Source of the DNA: Actinokineospora baliensis
GTDB taxonomy: Bacteria; Actinomycetota; Actinomycetes; Mycobacteriales; Pseudonocardiaceae
Direction: 5' to 3'
DNA: 64,000 bases
Assembly (NCBI RefSeq): GCF_016907695.1
Contig: NZ_JAFBCK010000001.1
Location: 5,444,001 to 5,508,000 of the forward strand
The number at the start of each line of letters is the position of its first letter. Within the stretch, counting starts at the first letter, position 1. The position numbers were made by a program, and so were the translations under genes. The notes below the pieces were generated by a model. The model was not told where the DNA came from, did not search any database, and saw only the letters and a list, made by a program, of their open reading frames with translations. Below, piece by piece: positions 43,941-53,176 of the stretch.

Positions 43941-44938
43941 CGTTGTCCTCGTTCCTGTTCTGCCAACTGGTCCGACGACCACACCGGGCCGTCGGTGAAG
44001 ACGTTCATCTCCAGTCCCACGAACGCGCTGCGGGAACTGCAGAAGATCTCGAGCGCCGAGTCCCCGGTGGCGGCGGCGCCCGCGCCGAACCGGAAGTGGG
44101 GCAGCAGCGGCCCCCAGCCCTCGGTGGTGAACTCCCTGGTGGCCACCAACTCGGCCTTGGGCCCGCGGGGATCGACATCGATGCGCCAGAGGTCGGCGTG
44201 GTCGTCGGTGTGCAGGCGGGGGTTCGTGTCGCCGCGCAGACCGACCATGAAGAGTTCCCCCGCGGTGCTGGTCAGCAGGGCGAGGTTGTCGTACCCGGTG
44301 CGCTTGCCGTTGACCTCGGCGCGGAACCCGAGGATGGGCTCCTCGGTGTCGAAGGTCAGGTCCGGGTCGCCGAGCGGGCGGCCGTCGGACCAGTAGAAGT
44401 AGGTCTTGCCGCACGGATCGCTGCCGTGCACGGCCAACACGTGCCGGTCGCCGAGGCGGGCGATCCCCACGGCGGCCGCACTGCGCCAGGCCGAAGTGAT
44501 CCGAGGTCGCGGCAAGGGCTTGGGTCCGCCGCGCTCGATGTCGCGCAGGTCGTAGAAGCACACCAGCGACGGCAGTGCGTCCTCGGCGGTCGGCTCGACC
44601 CCGAGCACCAGGTAGTCCCCGATGACCTGCAGGCCGCCCGGGTGCTTCATCCCGTCCGGGGTCGGGATCGGGTGGACGGTCACCCCACCGGACGCGCTGT
44701 CCCACACGGTGAACCAGCCCGCGTCCCAGAGCCGGGTGCTGTGGGTCAGGACGACCCAGCGATCCCGGTACACCCCCATCCCCTGGTAGTGGCCGATCGG
44801 GTCCGAGTCAACCAGCGGCCGGTCGGCCCCGCACACCTTCCCCCGCCCCGGCACGGTCGCGAACGCGGCGGCCACGTCGACAAGGGGCGGGTTGCCGCCG
44901 TGCCCGAACTCCCGAGAACCGCCGCCCGTCGTGCCCAT
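43937..44938 (-). CDS. Probable beta-propeller-like protein, first gene of the toxin operon
   Basis: A 333-aa protein from ATG 44938 behind GGAGGAG. Repeated short beta-rich blocks (WVVLTHSTRLWDAGWFTVWD, YLVLGVEPTAEDALPSLVCF, HVLAVHGSDPCGKTYFYWSD, ELFMVGLRGDTN) suggest a propeller. No signal peptide or catalytic motif is evident. Its TGA overlaps the ATG of the Vps62-like gene. The promoter at 44974-45018 carries SARP-type repeats. A recognition or adaptor role for the toxin is plausible but unproven. Confidence 0.7.
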   Translation of the reverse strand: MGTTGGGSREFGHGGNPPLVDVAAAFATVPGRGKVCGADRPLVDSDPIGHYQGMGVYRDRWVVLTHSTRLWDAGWFTVWDSASGGVTVHPIPTPDGMKHPGGLQVIGDYLVLGVEPTAEDALPSLVCFYDLRDIERGGPKPLPRPRITSAWRSAAAVGIARLGDRHVLAVHGSDPCGKTYFYWSDGRPLGDPDLTFDTEEPILGFRAEVNGKRTGYDNLALLTSTAGELFMVGLRGDTNPRLHTDDHADLWRIDVDPRGPKAELVATREFTTEGWGPLLPHFRFGAGAAATGDSALEIFCSSRSAFVGLEMNVFTDGPVWSSDQLAEQERGQR

Positions 44939-44973
44939 CCGCCCGCTCCTCCGCATCCGCACCGACGTGACCG

Positions 44974-45018
44974 ACCGTACGAACGGGACGCAGACGGGCC
45001 GCAGATCCAGTGCAGATC
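44974..45018 (-). promoter_or_regulatory. Putative SARP-dependent promoter of the TcB/Vps62 operon
   Basis: On the + strand CGCAGACG, CGCAGATC and TGCAGATC start at 44989, 45000 and 45011, an exact 11-bp period. The -10 candidate TACGGT lies at 44979-44974, 15 bp from the first repeat start, identical to the spacing at the lanKC promoter. The start codon is 36 bp downstream, with the same GGAGGAGCGG leader motif as lanKC. The divergent HNH-like gene begins at 45053. Confidence 0.75.
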
Positions 45019-45052
45019 GCACCGGCGCGGCCGAGCGGGCTAAGGTTCCCGG

Positions 45053-45493
45053 GTGAGCCTCCTGGACGACGTCGCCGAGCGCGACGGCTGGCGGTGCTGG
45101 GTGTGCGACGAGCCGGTCGACCCGGACATGTCGGTCAACGACCCCCGCGGCCCCAGCGTCGACAGCCGGACAGCCGACCGCAAGGCGAAGCTCGCCGAGC
45201 GGCTGGCGCACCGCGGCTGCAACACCCGCAAGGGCGCGGTCAAGGTCGTCATCCCCTGGCCGGACCGCCTGCACGTGGTCGAACCGGCACCGCTGATCAC
45301 CGTCGCCGGGCGGCTCGAGCGCAAGGGCGGCCGCGAGATGGTCGGGCGGTGCCCGACCAAGCAGGACGCCCAGGAGACAGCGGAGTGGCTGGTGGACCGC
45401 TTCTCCCGCCTGGTGCCGGACTTGCCGGTGACCACAACGGTCGAGGCGGGTGGCGGCCAGTTCCTGGTGGTGCTGGTGGCGGGCAAGCGCTGA
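45053..45493 (+). CDS. HNH-endonuclease-like protein with altered active-site histidine
   Basis: A 146-aa protein from GTG 45053. CWVC near residue 15 and LAHRGCNTRKG near residue 52 resemble the zinc and Asn/His parts of HNH nucleases. However, the segment that usually reads VDHxxAR is VDSRTADRKAK, so the first catalytic His is replaced by Ser. The C-terminal half is a separate small alpha/beta domain (KQDAQETAEWLVDRFSRLVP). Similar proteins are common in actinobacteria. DNA binding is possible; nuclease activity is doubtful. Confidence 0.7.
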   Translation: MSLLDDVAERDGWRCWVCDEPVDPDMSVNDPRGPSVDSRTADRKAKLAERLAHRGCNTRKGAVKVVIPWPDRLHVVEPAPLITVAGRLERKGGREMVGRCPTKQDAQETAEWLVDRFSRLVPDLPVTTTVEAGGGQFLVVLVAGKR

Positions 45494-45500
45494 ACTGATG

Positions 45501-45537
45501 CCTGTGGCCCCGGACAGACGATGTCCGGGGCCACAGG
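45501..45537. terminator. Bidirectional terminator
   Basis: A perfect 16-bp stem, CCTGTGGCCCCGGACA (45501-45516) with its complement at 45522-45537 and a 5-base loop, between the convergent HNH-like and immunity genes. Confidence 0.9.
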
Positions 45538-45543
45538 CGTCGG

Positions 45544-46002
45544 CTACGGCAGGTCGGGGTGGTCGACCGCTGCCAGGGCCTCGGGGATGAGCTCGGTCAA
45601 CTGGGGACGCCAGCCGCGGAACAGGAAGTACTCGAACACCTCCACGCGGAACATGTTCTGGTACCAGTCCTCGTCCACGGTGAACACCCGCAGCATGACC
45701 ACCCCGCACCGGCGGACCAGGTCGGTCCCGGCCGGGAGGTCACCCATCGCCTGGAGCATCAACTCCCCGATGTGGTTGGCGATCGGCGACTCGAGGACGA
45801 CACCCAGGAAGGTGCCTTGCTCCAGGGCGGAATCCAACTCCTCCTTGGCGTGCCGCACGAGGAACGGTCGAGCCTCGGGCAGCACCATCCAGGTGAGGTC
45901 ACCGAGCGCGCCCAGGCTCCAGCGCATCCGACCGGATTCCCACTGCCCGTGTTCGGCGGCATCGCCGCCGAACACCTCATCAGCACCGTTCCGCACGACC
46001 AT
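45544..46002 (-). CDS. Probable immunity protein for the RHS toxin
   Basis: A 152-aa acidic soluble protein; its ATG (46002-46000) overlaps the TGA of the RHS gene by one base, so it is translated only after the toxin. It contains FLVRHAKEELDSALEQGTFL and DEDWYQNMFRVEVFEYFLFR. No known immunity family was recognised. A small acidic protein coupled directly to the 3' end of a polymorphic RHS toxin is the standard position of the cognate immunity gene, so the role is inferred from context. A terminator follows. Confidence 0.7.
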   Translation of the reverse strand: MVVRNGADEVFGGDAAEHGQWESGRMRWSLGALGDLTWMVLPEARPFLVRHAKEELDSALEQGTFLGVVLESPIANHIGELMLQAMGDLPAGTDLVRRCGVVMLRVFTVDEDWYQNMFRVEVFEYFLFRGWRPQLTELIPEALAAVDHPDLP

Positions 46003-49000
46003 CACGCTACCGTCGGCCCGGTGTAGGTCACGCAGACCATGCCCGTGACGTCGAACGCGATCAGCGGTCCGCACGGGTTGCCGTCGGAAAAGCCGCGGAT
46101 GCCGTCGACGATGCCGGGCAGGATACCGACAACCCCCATGCCGCGCATGAACCCGCGGTAGGTGGGTTCCCTGACCTTGACCGGCGCCTGGGCGGGATGC
46201 GGCCGCTCGAACTTGGCGTCGGTGAACCTCTCGGAGACCGCGAAGCTGGTGATCTTCTTCTTGGTGCTCTCGAAGCTGGTCTTGCGCCCCTCGGACTCGT
46301 TGATCCACGCGGTCGAGGCGCCGTCGATGTCCTCCAACTGAAGGGTTTCGAGACCGCGCTTGACGACATCGCTGACCGCCGCCCGTTCCTCTGCGGAGTA
46401 GAACGGCTCCTTGCGGTCCAAGTCCAGGAAGGACATCAGCTTGTTCACCCGTTCCGCGGCTGCCATGGCGTGGTAGGAACCGTGCACCCTCTCGCCCGTG
46501 AGGAACTCATGTCGGACCGCGTCCCAGGTAGTCCCATCGCCCTTCCAGTCGGTTTGGGGACCATTGGGCAGGTAGATTTCGCTTAGAGCCTTCCTCGTGC
46601 CCTCGTGCCGGACATGCGGCTGCTGCGCGCGTTCCCCCTGCTTGATCCCCTGCTTACCCGCGGGTTGGTTGACGGGCGGGATGTAGGTCGGGTTGGTGCC
46701 ACCCGGCTTCTTCGACAAGCGGACCGGCTCGTTGGGGCCGGACTGCAGGGGGATGCCCTCCTCACCCGGGTCGACCCGGGTGAGGCCGGTGGGGTCGCTG
46801 GAGGTGGTGGGGGCGTTGCCCGCGTAGGTGTAGGCCACCCAGGACTGGGGGTCGGCGCCGTCGAAGACCGGGTCGGCGCTGATGAACCGGCCGGTGGTGG
46901 CGTCGTAGCCGCGGGCGCCGACGTCGACCAGGGACGTGCTCGTGTTGGTCGGCATGTCGAGGAAGCCGTGGTTGTCCTGCCACGGTCCACCTTGGACGGT
47001 GCCGATCGGGTTGCCGTACGGGTCGAACTCGCGGCGGGTGACGCCGAAGCCGACGGCCGAGACCGACACCTGCGCGGTGCCGTGGTGGTCGGCGTGCAGG
47101 TAGACCGGCGACGCGGCACCGACCCGGCTGGCCACGACGGTGCCGTTGTGGGTGTAGTAGCGGGTGCCGACGACGGTGCCGGTGGCGCTGTCGCGGGCGA
47201 ACTCCTGGCCGGGCAGGTACAGGATCGCCTTGCCCGGCTCCCGCCGCACCAGCTTGTTGCCGTCGGCGTCGTAGACGTAGGTGGTGTCACCCGCGGGTGA
47301 CTGGACCTTCGCCAGCTTGTTGTTCTCGTTCCACGTCAGCGTGTGGGTCGCGCCCACGGTCCGCGTGGTGGTGTTGCCGGAGTTGTCGTAGGCGTACGAG
47401 GTGCTTGAGGACCCGCCGGGGCCGGTAGTCGCCGTCGAGGTGAGGGTGTGCGGTCGAGTACCACCGGCGGCCGGGTAGGTGTAGGTGGTCGTCGTGTCCG
47501 CTTGGCCGATGCCGTGCTTGACCTGCCCGGTGCGCAGACCGGTGGCGTCGAAGGTCCACGAGGTCCAGTACGGGTCGGGCCCGCCGACGGTGCTCGTGCC
47601 CGCCTGGGCCGCGCAGGCGTCGGTGGCGGTCCAGGCCTGGGTGAGGCGCCGGAGCGCGTCGTAGCCGAAGCACTGGGTGCGGGTGTTGGCCTGGCGGGCG
47701 TTGACGATCTTGGTGACGTTGCCAGCCGGGTCGTAGGTGTAGCGCAGGTCGTCCACCAGCGGCGTCGCGGCCTGCACGGACAGGTTGGTGCCGGTGAGCA
47801 GGTGGGTGCGGGCGTCGCGGTCGAAGCTCAGGGTTGCGGCGTTGTTGCCCGAGCTGAGCTGGTACTGCGTGACCTCCCCCGCCGCGTTGTAGGTGGACCC
47901 GGAGACGTAGTCCCACACACCGCTGTAGGTCTGGGACTGGTTGCCGTGCCGGTCGATGGTGGAGGTGAGCGCCTCGCCGGGCAGGCCGCCCTTGGTCGGC
48001 GGCACCATCCCGCTGCGCTGGCCGGTCGTGGTGTAGGAGAACGTCGTCGTGTAGGTGCCGTTGAGCCCGGTCTCCGCGGCGGGCACCTGCACGACGTTGT
48101 TGGTCGGCAGCCCCTGGGAGTTGTAGCCGCTCACGCCGACCAGGTAGTTGCCGGTCGCGGTGTAGCGGGTGGACGACTGGAGTTTGCCCACTCCCCCGGT
48201 GGCCGTGTCGTAGGTCCACGACGCGATCTTGGTCCGGCCCGCGCCGATGCCGTTGTACTCGGCGGTGCGCCTGCCGAGCACGTCGTAGTCGTAGCTCAGC
48301 GACTGGCCGCGGCCATCGGTGGTGGAGCCTGCCTGGCCTGCGAGGTCGAGCACCTGGGTCCAGTGCCCGGTGTCCGGGTCGGTGGTGCCGGTCTTGCGGC
48401 CGAGGAAGTCGTACTCGTAGTCCCAGTTGTTGCCCGCCGCGTCGGTGCGGCGGTCGACCTGACCCTGGGTGTTGTAGCGGTTGGTCGAGGTGCTGCTGGT
48501 GCCGCCGGAGACGACGTTGCCGGTGACGGTGGGCTGGGTCAGGTAGTCGCGCACCTCGGTTTCGCGGCTGAGGGCGTCGGTGACCGACATGCGGGTGGTG
48601 CCGCCGGTCGGGCCGAAGGTGGTGACCCGGTCGCCGCCGTGGACGGTCGTCGTGGTCGCCTTCGCGGTGAGGCCCTGGTAGGAGGCTGAGAGCACCTCGC
48701 GGCCGCTCGCGTCGTAGCCGGTGACGGTGCGGTCGTCCACGGACGCGTCCGGGACGGTGACCAGGGTCGTCGCGGGGACACCGGTGGTGACGTAGCGGTT
48801 GTGCGAGCCGGTCGACCAGCCGTGGGAGTCGTAGAAGGTCTCCGACACCACCCGCTTGGTCACCCCGGTGGGGTCGCTGACGTCGTCGGACTGGGTCTGC
48901 CGGAGCTGGCCGGTGGAGTCGAAGAGCTGGATCGAGGTGACGTAGTTGGTGCCGCTGCCGTAGTCGACCAGGGTCTTGGTGGTCACCGCGAGCGGCCCGT

Positions 49001-52000
49001 AGTTGCGGACCAGGTAGGCGAACTGCAGGTTCGCGGCGTCACCGGCGGACTTTGACCGACCCGGCTTCCACACCGCGGTGACCCGGCCGAAGCTGTCGTG
49101 CGCGGCCTCGGTGACCCGACCGCCGACGTCAACGGCCTTGATCGTGGTGCCGTGGGCGGGCTCGGTGGTGACCGACGACGTCTGGCTCTTGGGGTTGGTC
49201 ATGTCCAGCTTGGACAGGACACCGCCGCCGCTGGGCGTGTAGGCCGTGGAGCTCTGCCTGCCGAGCGCGTCGGTCGTGGTCAGCGCGCGGCCGAGGGCGT
49301 CGAAGGTCGACGTCTCGGTGGTGGCGTAGGTCAGTGTGCCGCCGGTGTTGGCGGTAGCGGTGTCGGTCCTGGTCAGGTCACCCGCGCCGGGTACGGCGCC
49401 CAGGGTCGCCGACAGGTCGTAGTACTGGCGCTTGGCCGCGACGACCGGCGCGGGGGCGCTCACCTGGCCCGTGGTGGGGCAGGTGGCGGTGGACGAGAAG
49501 GTCTCGGCGATCCGGTCGCGGATCCACGAGGTCGTGTTGTCGGCGTAGACCAGCGTGGTGCACCGGTCGGCTATCCCGGTGGCGGAGTCCGTCGTGGACA
49601 CCAGGCGGCCGGTGGCGTCGAACCGGTTCGTGGCCGAGGTCGAGCGGGTCCCGCCCGCGGCCAGGGCGGTGATCGTGCGGGTCTTGGTGGTCGCGACGAT
49701 GTCCGCGGTGTCGGCGGGCAGGCCGGTGCGGGCCCTGGTCGCGGTGGTGGCGAGCTTGGTCGGCTCCGTGATCGACGAGGTGAGCTGGGCGCCGCCGGAC
49801 CCGAGGAAGGTCTGGGTCTCGTGCGCGGTCCCGGCGAACACGTTGTCGTCGGCGCGGACCTCGCCGAGGGAGTTGGTGACGGTGGCGGAGCGCTGCTGGT
49901 TGCCCGGCAGGGTGTCGCCGTTCATGCCGCGGAAGTAGGTGGTCTTGGTGAGGGTCTGCGCGTCGGCGACGCCATTGACCACTCGGGTCGGGTCGCCGGT
50001 GCGGATCTCGACCTGGCTATATCCCCGGTACTGGCCATAGGTGCGGTTGGCGGGCTTGACGAGCTCGTTGTCGTCGTAGTGCCACGCCGGGCTGCCTAGG
50101 TAGCTGTAGTCCGTGCGTTGCGTCGGGGAAACCGCGTTGGCGTCTTGGACCAAGATCCGGCTGACCGGGTAGATGTGGAAGAAGTCCAGCGTGGGGTTCT
50201 GGTTGAGCGGCAGCGTCCAGTAGACCGGGAAGCAGCGCTTGGTGTTGTTGGGCAGATCGGTCGGGACCGTGCTCGAGGTGCACTCGGTCGGCAGGTAGGA
50301 GATCTGCACCTGGCTGCCGGTCTCGGTCGCGACGTTCGTCATCCGCCAGTGGGCCATGGCGGGCTGGCCGTTGTAGCCGCTGACCCGGTTGTCGAGCAGC
50401 TGGCTGGTGAAGGTGACCGGCGGTGAGGCGGTCCCCGTCCCAGCGGCGTCGTAGGCGGTGCGCACGATCTGGTCCAGCCGCAGCTCCGGGTCGCCGACCG
50501 TGGGGAACGACTGGGTCAGCGCGTAGGAGTCGACCTTCACCGGGCCGGAGCCCGCGTCGTACTTCGTGGTGATGGTGCTCAGCCGCTTGGTGGACCAGAA
50601 GCTGGGCGAGTGGTTGTTGCAGGTCGCGCCGGAGAGGCACTGCTGGTCCTGTGGGGTGTCCGGCCACGACGCGGCGTTCGCCGCGGTGAACTGGGCCGGG
50701 GCGCAGGTGATGGCACCGGATGGGGTGCAGCGCTCGGTGACGTCGAACACGACCTGACCGGGGGCGGTGCCGTAGACCGAGCCGCTGACCTTGCGCAGGC
50801 CGTACTGGATGTTCTTCAAGGTGCCGCCGCGGGTGTACTGCACGCCCGTGGTGCCCTTGTTGGCGCCGTAGAAGTTGGTCTCCGGCGCGTAGTGGTACAG
50901 GGCGGCGTTGCCGTGCGGGTCTTCGACGTAGTCGAGGTTCCAGCGCCACGCCTGGTCGCATTTGGACTGCGCGAACCCGGCGGCGTTGTAGCAGGGGTCC
51001 CCCGAACGCGGGCCGTAGACGGGCGCGGTCCAGGTCGAGTTGGTCGGGTCCTGGGTCGTGCGACCGGGTCCCTCGTTGCGGCCGAAGTAGAACTGGGCGC
51101 CGCTGGTGGTGGTGACGCGCCAGTACTCGCCGTTGCGGGCGCCGTTGGTGGCGCCGGTGAGCAGTTCGACCCGGCTGCCGTCGTCGGCTGCCGGGCGCCA
51201 CGTGCCGTCGGCGTCGTTGCGGACCAGCGAGGTGGAGCGGCCCCCGAGGTGCATGGTCACGATGTGGCCCGCCCAGCACAGGTCACCGGTCTGCTGGGCC
51301 TGCGGCAGGGTCGTGTCGCTGGCGCAGGAGCGGTAGGTCCGCTCGACGAACCCCGGCGTGTAGCCCCAGCCCTGCCCGATCCAGGAGCTCTGGTTGTTCG
51401 TCGCCGACGTGCGGCCGTCGACGCTTGCCGAGCTGTAGCCGAGGGTGACCTTGGGGTTGGCCGCGGACCCGGCGGCGGCGGGCGGCAGCGCGATCGGGTA
51501 GGACCAGCTGAACCCACCGCTGTTGCCGGTCACGCTCCAGGCGGTCGCGGGGGTCAGCGAGCTGGCGGTGAAGGTGCCGCTGGGGCCTTCCGCGCCCGCG
51601 GCGGCGGCCAGGACGGTCGGGCCCGCTGCCCGCAGCGGCAGGTCGGCCGCGACGGACTGCGCGACGGCGTCGTTGCGCTGGGCCAAGGGGGTCTGAACCT
51701 GACATTCGGGCAGGTCAGGGGTGGTGAGGGCGCAGTCGGGCAGCCGCACGAGGCGCAGCCTGCTACCGAGGTCGGCGCCACCGGCGTGGCGGAAGGAGGC
51801 GTAGTCGACGTTCACCGTCGCCGAGGCGGGGTCACCGGCGGTCGGGCGCAGGGCCAGGACGACGCCGTTGACCTTCGCCCGCTCGGCGACCGAGCGGGCG
51901 GCGACCTCGACGTGCACGCCGGTCTTGCCCGTCCTCCCGGTGGCGACGCGGACGGGCAGGTCACCGGCCTTGCGCGCGGCGGACCCGCGCAGCGAACGGT

Positions 52001-52310
52001 CGGGAGCGTTGGCGGCCGCGGGGGCGGCGTCAAGTGCCACGTCCGCGGCACCCGCGGCGGGCCAGGTGCTGCCGGACCGAGGACCGGTGTCGCTCGGCGG
52101 CGCCGGTCGGGTGGACTTCAGGGCGACGTCCTGGTGCGGGATCACCTTGTCGCGCGACGCGGCGGGCAGCCGGGACGGCGCGGCCGACGCGGCGGGCGGG
52201 TTGATCACGGCGAGGCTGGTGGCGATCAGCGCGACGGCGATCACCAGCGCCCAGAGCAGCGGTCTGGCCCGGCGATTCCGGGCAGCGTCAAGTAAGCGGC
52301 GGTACGGCAT
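46002..52310 (-). CDS. Exported RHS polymorphic toxin
   Basis: A 2102-aa protein from ATG 52310. Residues ~15-45 (PLLWALVIAVALIATSLAVI, then AASA) form a signal peptide or anchor. The N-terminal third matches actinobacterial wall-associated RHS proteins (TLGYSSASVDGRTSATNNQS, FVERTYRSCASD). Many YD repeats follow (YDVLGRRTAEYN, YDALRRLTQAW). The RHS core ends ATTGRFISADPVFDGAD...TSSDPTGLTR near residue 1840. The remaining ~255 residues are the variable toxin, including GDGTTWDAVRHEFLTGERVH near 1925. That motif is reminiscent of Ntox28-type domains but is not certain. Confidence 0.88.
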   Translation of the reverse strand: MPYRRLLDAARNRRARPLLWALVIAVALIATSLAVINPPAASAAPSRLPAASRDKVIPHQDVALKSTRPAPPSDTGPRSGSTWPAAGAADVALDAAPAAANAPDRSLRGSAARKAGDLPVRVATGRTGKTGVHVEVAARSVAERAKVNGVVLALRPTAGDPASATVNVDYASFRHAGGADLGSRLRLVRLPDCALTTPDLPECQVQTPLAQRNDAVAQSVAADLPLRAAGPTVLAAAAGAEGPSGTFTASSLTPATAWSVTGNSGGFSWSYPIALPPAAAGSAANPKVTLGYSSASVDGRTSATNNQSSWIGQGWGYTPGFVERTYRSCASDTTLPQAQQTGDLCWAGHIVTMHLGGRSTSLVRNDADGTWRPAADDGSRVELLTGATNGARNGEYWRVTTTSGAQFYFGRNEGPGRTTQDPTNSTWTAPVYGPRSGDPCYNAAGFAQSKCDQAWRWNLDYVEDPHGNAALYHYAPETNFYGANKGTTGVQYTRGGTLKNIQYGLRKVSGSVYGTAPGQVVFDVTERCTPSGAITCAPAQFTAANAASWPDTPQDQQCLSGATCNNHSPSFWSTKRLSTITTKYDAGSGPVKVDSYALTQSFPTVGDPELRLDQIVRTAYDAAGTGTASPPVTFTSQLLDNRVSGYNGQPAMAHWRMTNVATETGSQVQISYLPTECTSSTVPTDLPNNTKRCFPVYWTLPLNQNPTLDFFHIYPVSRILVQDANAVSPTQRTDYSYLGSPAWHYDDNELVKPANRTYGQYRGYSQVEIRTGDPTRVVNGVADAQTLTKTTYFRGMNGDTLPGNQQRSATVTNSLGEVRADDNVFAGTAHETQTFLGSGGAQLTSSITEPTKLATTATRARTGLPADTADIVATTKTRTITALAAGGTRSTSATNRFDATGRLVSTTDSATGIADRCTTLVYADNTTSWIRDRIAETFSSTATCPTTGQVSAPAPVVAAKRQYYDLSATLGAVPGAGDLTRTDTATANTGGTLTYATTETSTFDALGRALTTTDALGRQSSTAYTPSGGGVLSKLDMTNPKSQTSSVTTEPAHGTTIKAVDVGGRVTEAAHDSFGRVTAVWKPGRSKSAGDAANLQFAYLVRNYGPLAVTTKTLVDYGSGTNYVTSIQLFDSTGQLRQTQSDDVSDPTGVTKRVVSETFYDSHGWSTGSHNRYVTTGVPATTLVTVPDASVDDRTVTGYDASGREVLSASYQGLTAKATTTTVHGGDRVTTFGPTGGTTRMSVTDALSRETEVRDYLTQPTVTGNVVSGGTSSTSTNRYNTQGQVDRRTDAAGNNWDYEYDFLGRKTGTTDPDTGHWTQVLDLAGQAGSTTDGRGQSLSYDYDVLGRRTAEYNGIGAGRTKIASWTYDTATGGVGKLQSSTRYTATGNYLVGVSGYNSQGLPTNNVVQVPAAETGLNGTYTTTFSYTTTGQRSGMVPPTKGGLPGEALTSTIDRHGNQSQTYSGVWDYVSGSTYNAAGEVTQYQLSSGNNAATLSFDRDARTHLLTGTNLSVQAATPLVDDLRYTYDPAGNVTKIVNARQANTRTQCFGYDALRRLTQAWTATDACAAQAGTSTVGGPDPYWTSWTFDATGLRTGQVKHGIGQADTTTTYTYPAAGGTRPHTLTSTATTGPGGSSSTSYAYDNSGNTTTRTVGATHTLTWNENNKLAKVQSPAGDTTYVYDADGNKLVRREPGKAILYLPGQEFARDSATGTVVGTRYYTHNGTVVASRVGAASPVYLHADHHGTAQVSVSAVGFGVTRREFDPYGNPIGTVQGGPWQDNHGFLDMPTNTSTSLVDVGARGYDATTGRFISADPVFDGADPQSWVAYTYAGNAPTTSSDPTGLTRVDPGEEGIPLQSGPNEPVRLSKKPGGTNPTYIPPVNQPAGKQGIKQGERAQQPHVRHEGTRKALSEIYLPNGPQTDWKGDGTTWDAVRHEFLTGERVHGSYHAMAAAERVNKLMSFLDLDRKEPFYSAEERAAVSDVVKRGLETLQLEDIDGASTAWINESEGRKTSFESTKKKITSFAVSERFTDAKFERPHPAQAPVKVREPTYRGFMRGMGVVGILPGIVDGIRGFSDGNPCGPLIAFDVTGMVCVTYTGPTVA

Positions 52311-52580
52311 GTGTCCTCACCCCAGTGCGAGTGCCACACCCCAGATGGGTGGCCGGGCGCTACTCAACCAGAGCGTGCACACGCTACGGAAGTCGCGAAT
52401 CCGCCAATCCACCGATGTTCGACCGTTTGACCGCCTGCGACCCGGAACTATCGCACCGCCTGACCGCAATGCCGGTTTTGGACGTGAGCAAGACGACCAG
52501 AGGTCCAGACCAGATAACCCCTGTGGACGGTCGACGACCCAGGTCTACCGTGTCGGGCACCACACCCCCGGAAGGGACAC
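52311..52580. other. Intergenic region between RHS toxin and GNAT gene
   Basis: 270 bp between divergent genes. It should hold both promoters. I see no convincing operator palindrome or 11-bp repeat like those of the SARP-type promoters, and no small gene with a ribosome site. Confidence 0.5.
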
Positions 52581-53105
52581 ATGCGCCTCATCGCCGAACG
52601 ACTGGTCCTGCGCCCGTTCGAACCGGGGGACGCGCCCGCGTTGGCCGCGTACCGGTCGGACCCCGAGGTGGCCCGCTACCAGGCGTGGGAGTCGCCGTTG
52701 TCGGTGGGGCGGGCGGCGGAGGTGGTCGCGCGGTTCGGGGCGGACGCGCCCGGTGGGGTCGGGTGGTTCCAGTACGCGATCTCGCTGGAGGGGGCGCTGA
52801 TCGGTGACCTCGGGGTGAACCTGCACGAGAACCGGATGCAGGCCGAGATCGGGTTCACCATCGCGGCCGCCGCGCAGGGGCGCGGGTACGGGACCGAGGC
52901 TGTGGCCCGGGTCCTGCGGCACCTGTTCGACGACCTGGGCCTGCACCGGGTGTCGGCGGAGTGCGATCCGCGCAACGAGGCGTCCGCTCGGCTGCTGGAG
53001 CGGGTCGGGTTCCAGCGCGAGGGCCTTCGGCGGGCCAACACCTGGCTGCGCGGCGAGTGGACCGACGACCTGCTGTTCGGGCTGCTGGCCACCGACCACC
53101 GCTGA
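52581..53105 (+). CDS. GNAT-family N-acetyltransferase (RimJ/RimL-like)
   Basis: A 174-aa enzyme from ATG 52581. TERLVLRPFE-type opening (here AERLVLRPFEPGDA), the acetyl-CoA-binding segment AAAAQGRGYGTEAVARVLRH, and the C-terminal NEASARLLERVGFQREGLRR are classical for RimJ/RimL acetyltransferases. It would acetylate a protein N-terminus or small amine in the cytoplasm. Substrate unknown. It stands alone, divergent from the RHS gene. Confidence 0.9.
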   Translation: MRLIAERLVLRPFEPGDAPALAAYRSDPEVARYQAWESPLSVGRAAEVVARFGADAPGGVGWFQYAISLEGALIGDLGVNLHENRMQAEIGFTIAAAAQGRGYGTEAVARVLRHLFDDLGLHRVSAECDPRNEASARLLERVGFQREGLRRANTWLRGEWTDDLLFGLLATDHR

Positions 53106-53176
53106 CACGATCGGGTGTTCGCGCCCTTCGCCGGGACCGGCCGAATACCCTCGGACGGGAAGCGGAGGAGGTGGGT

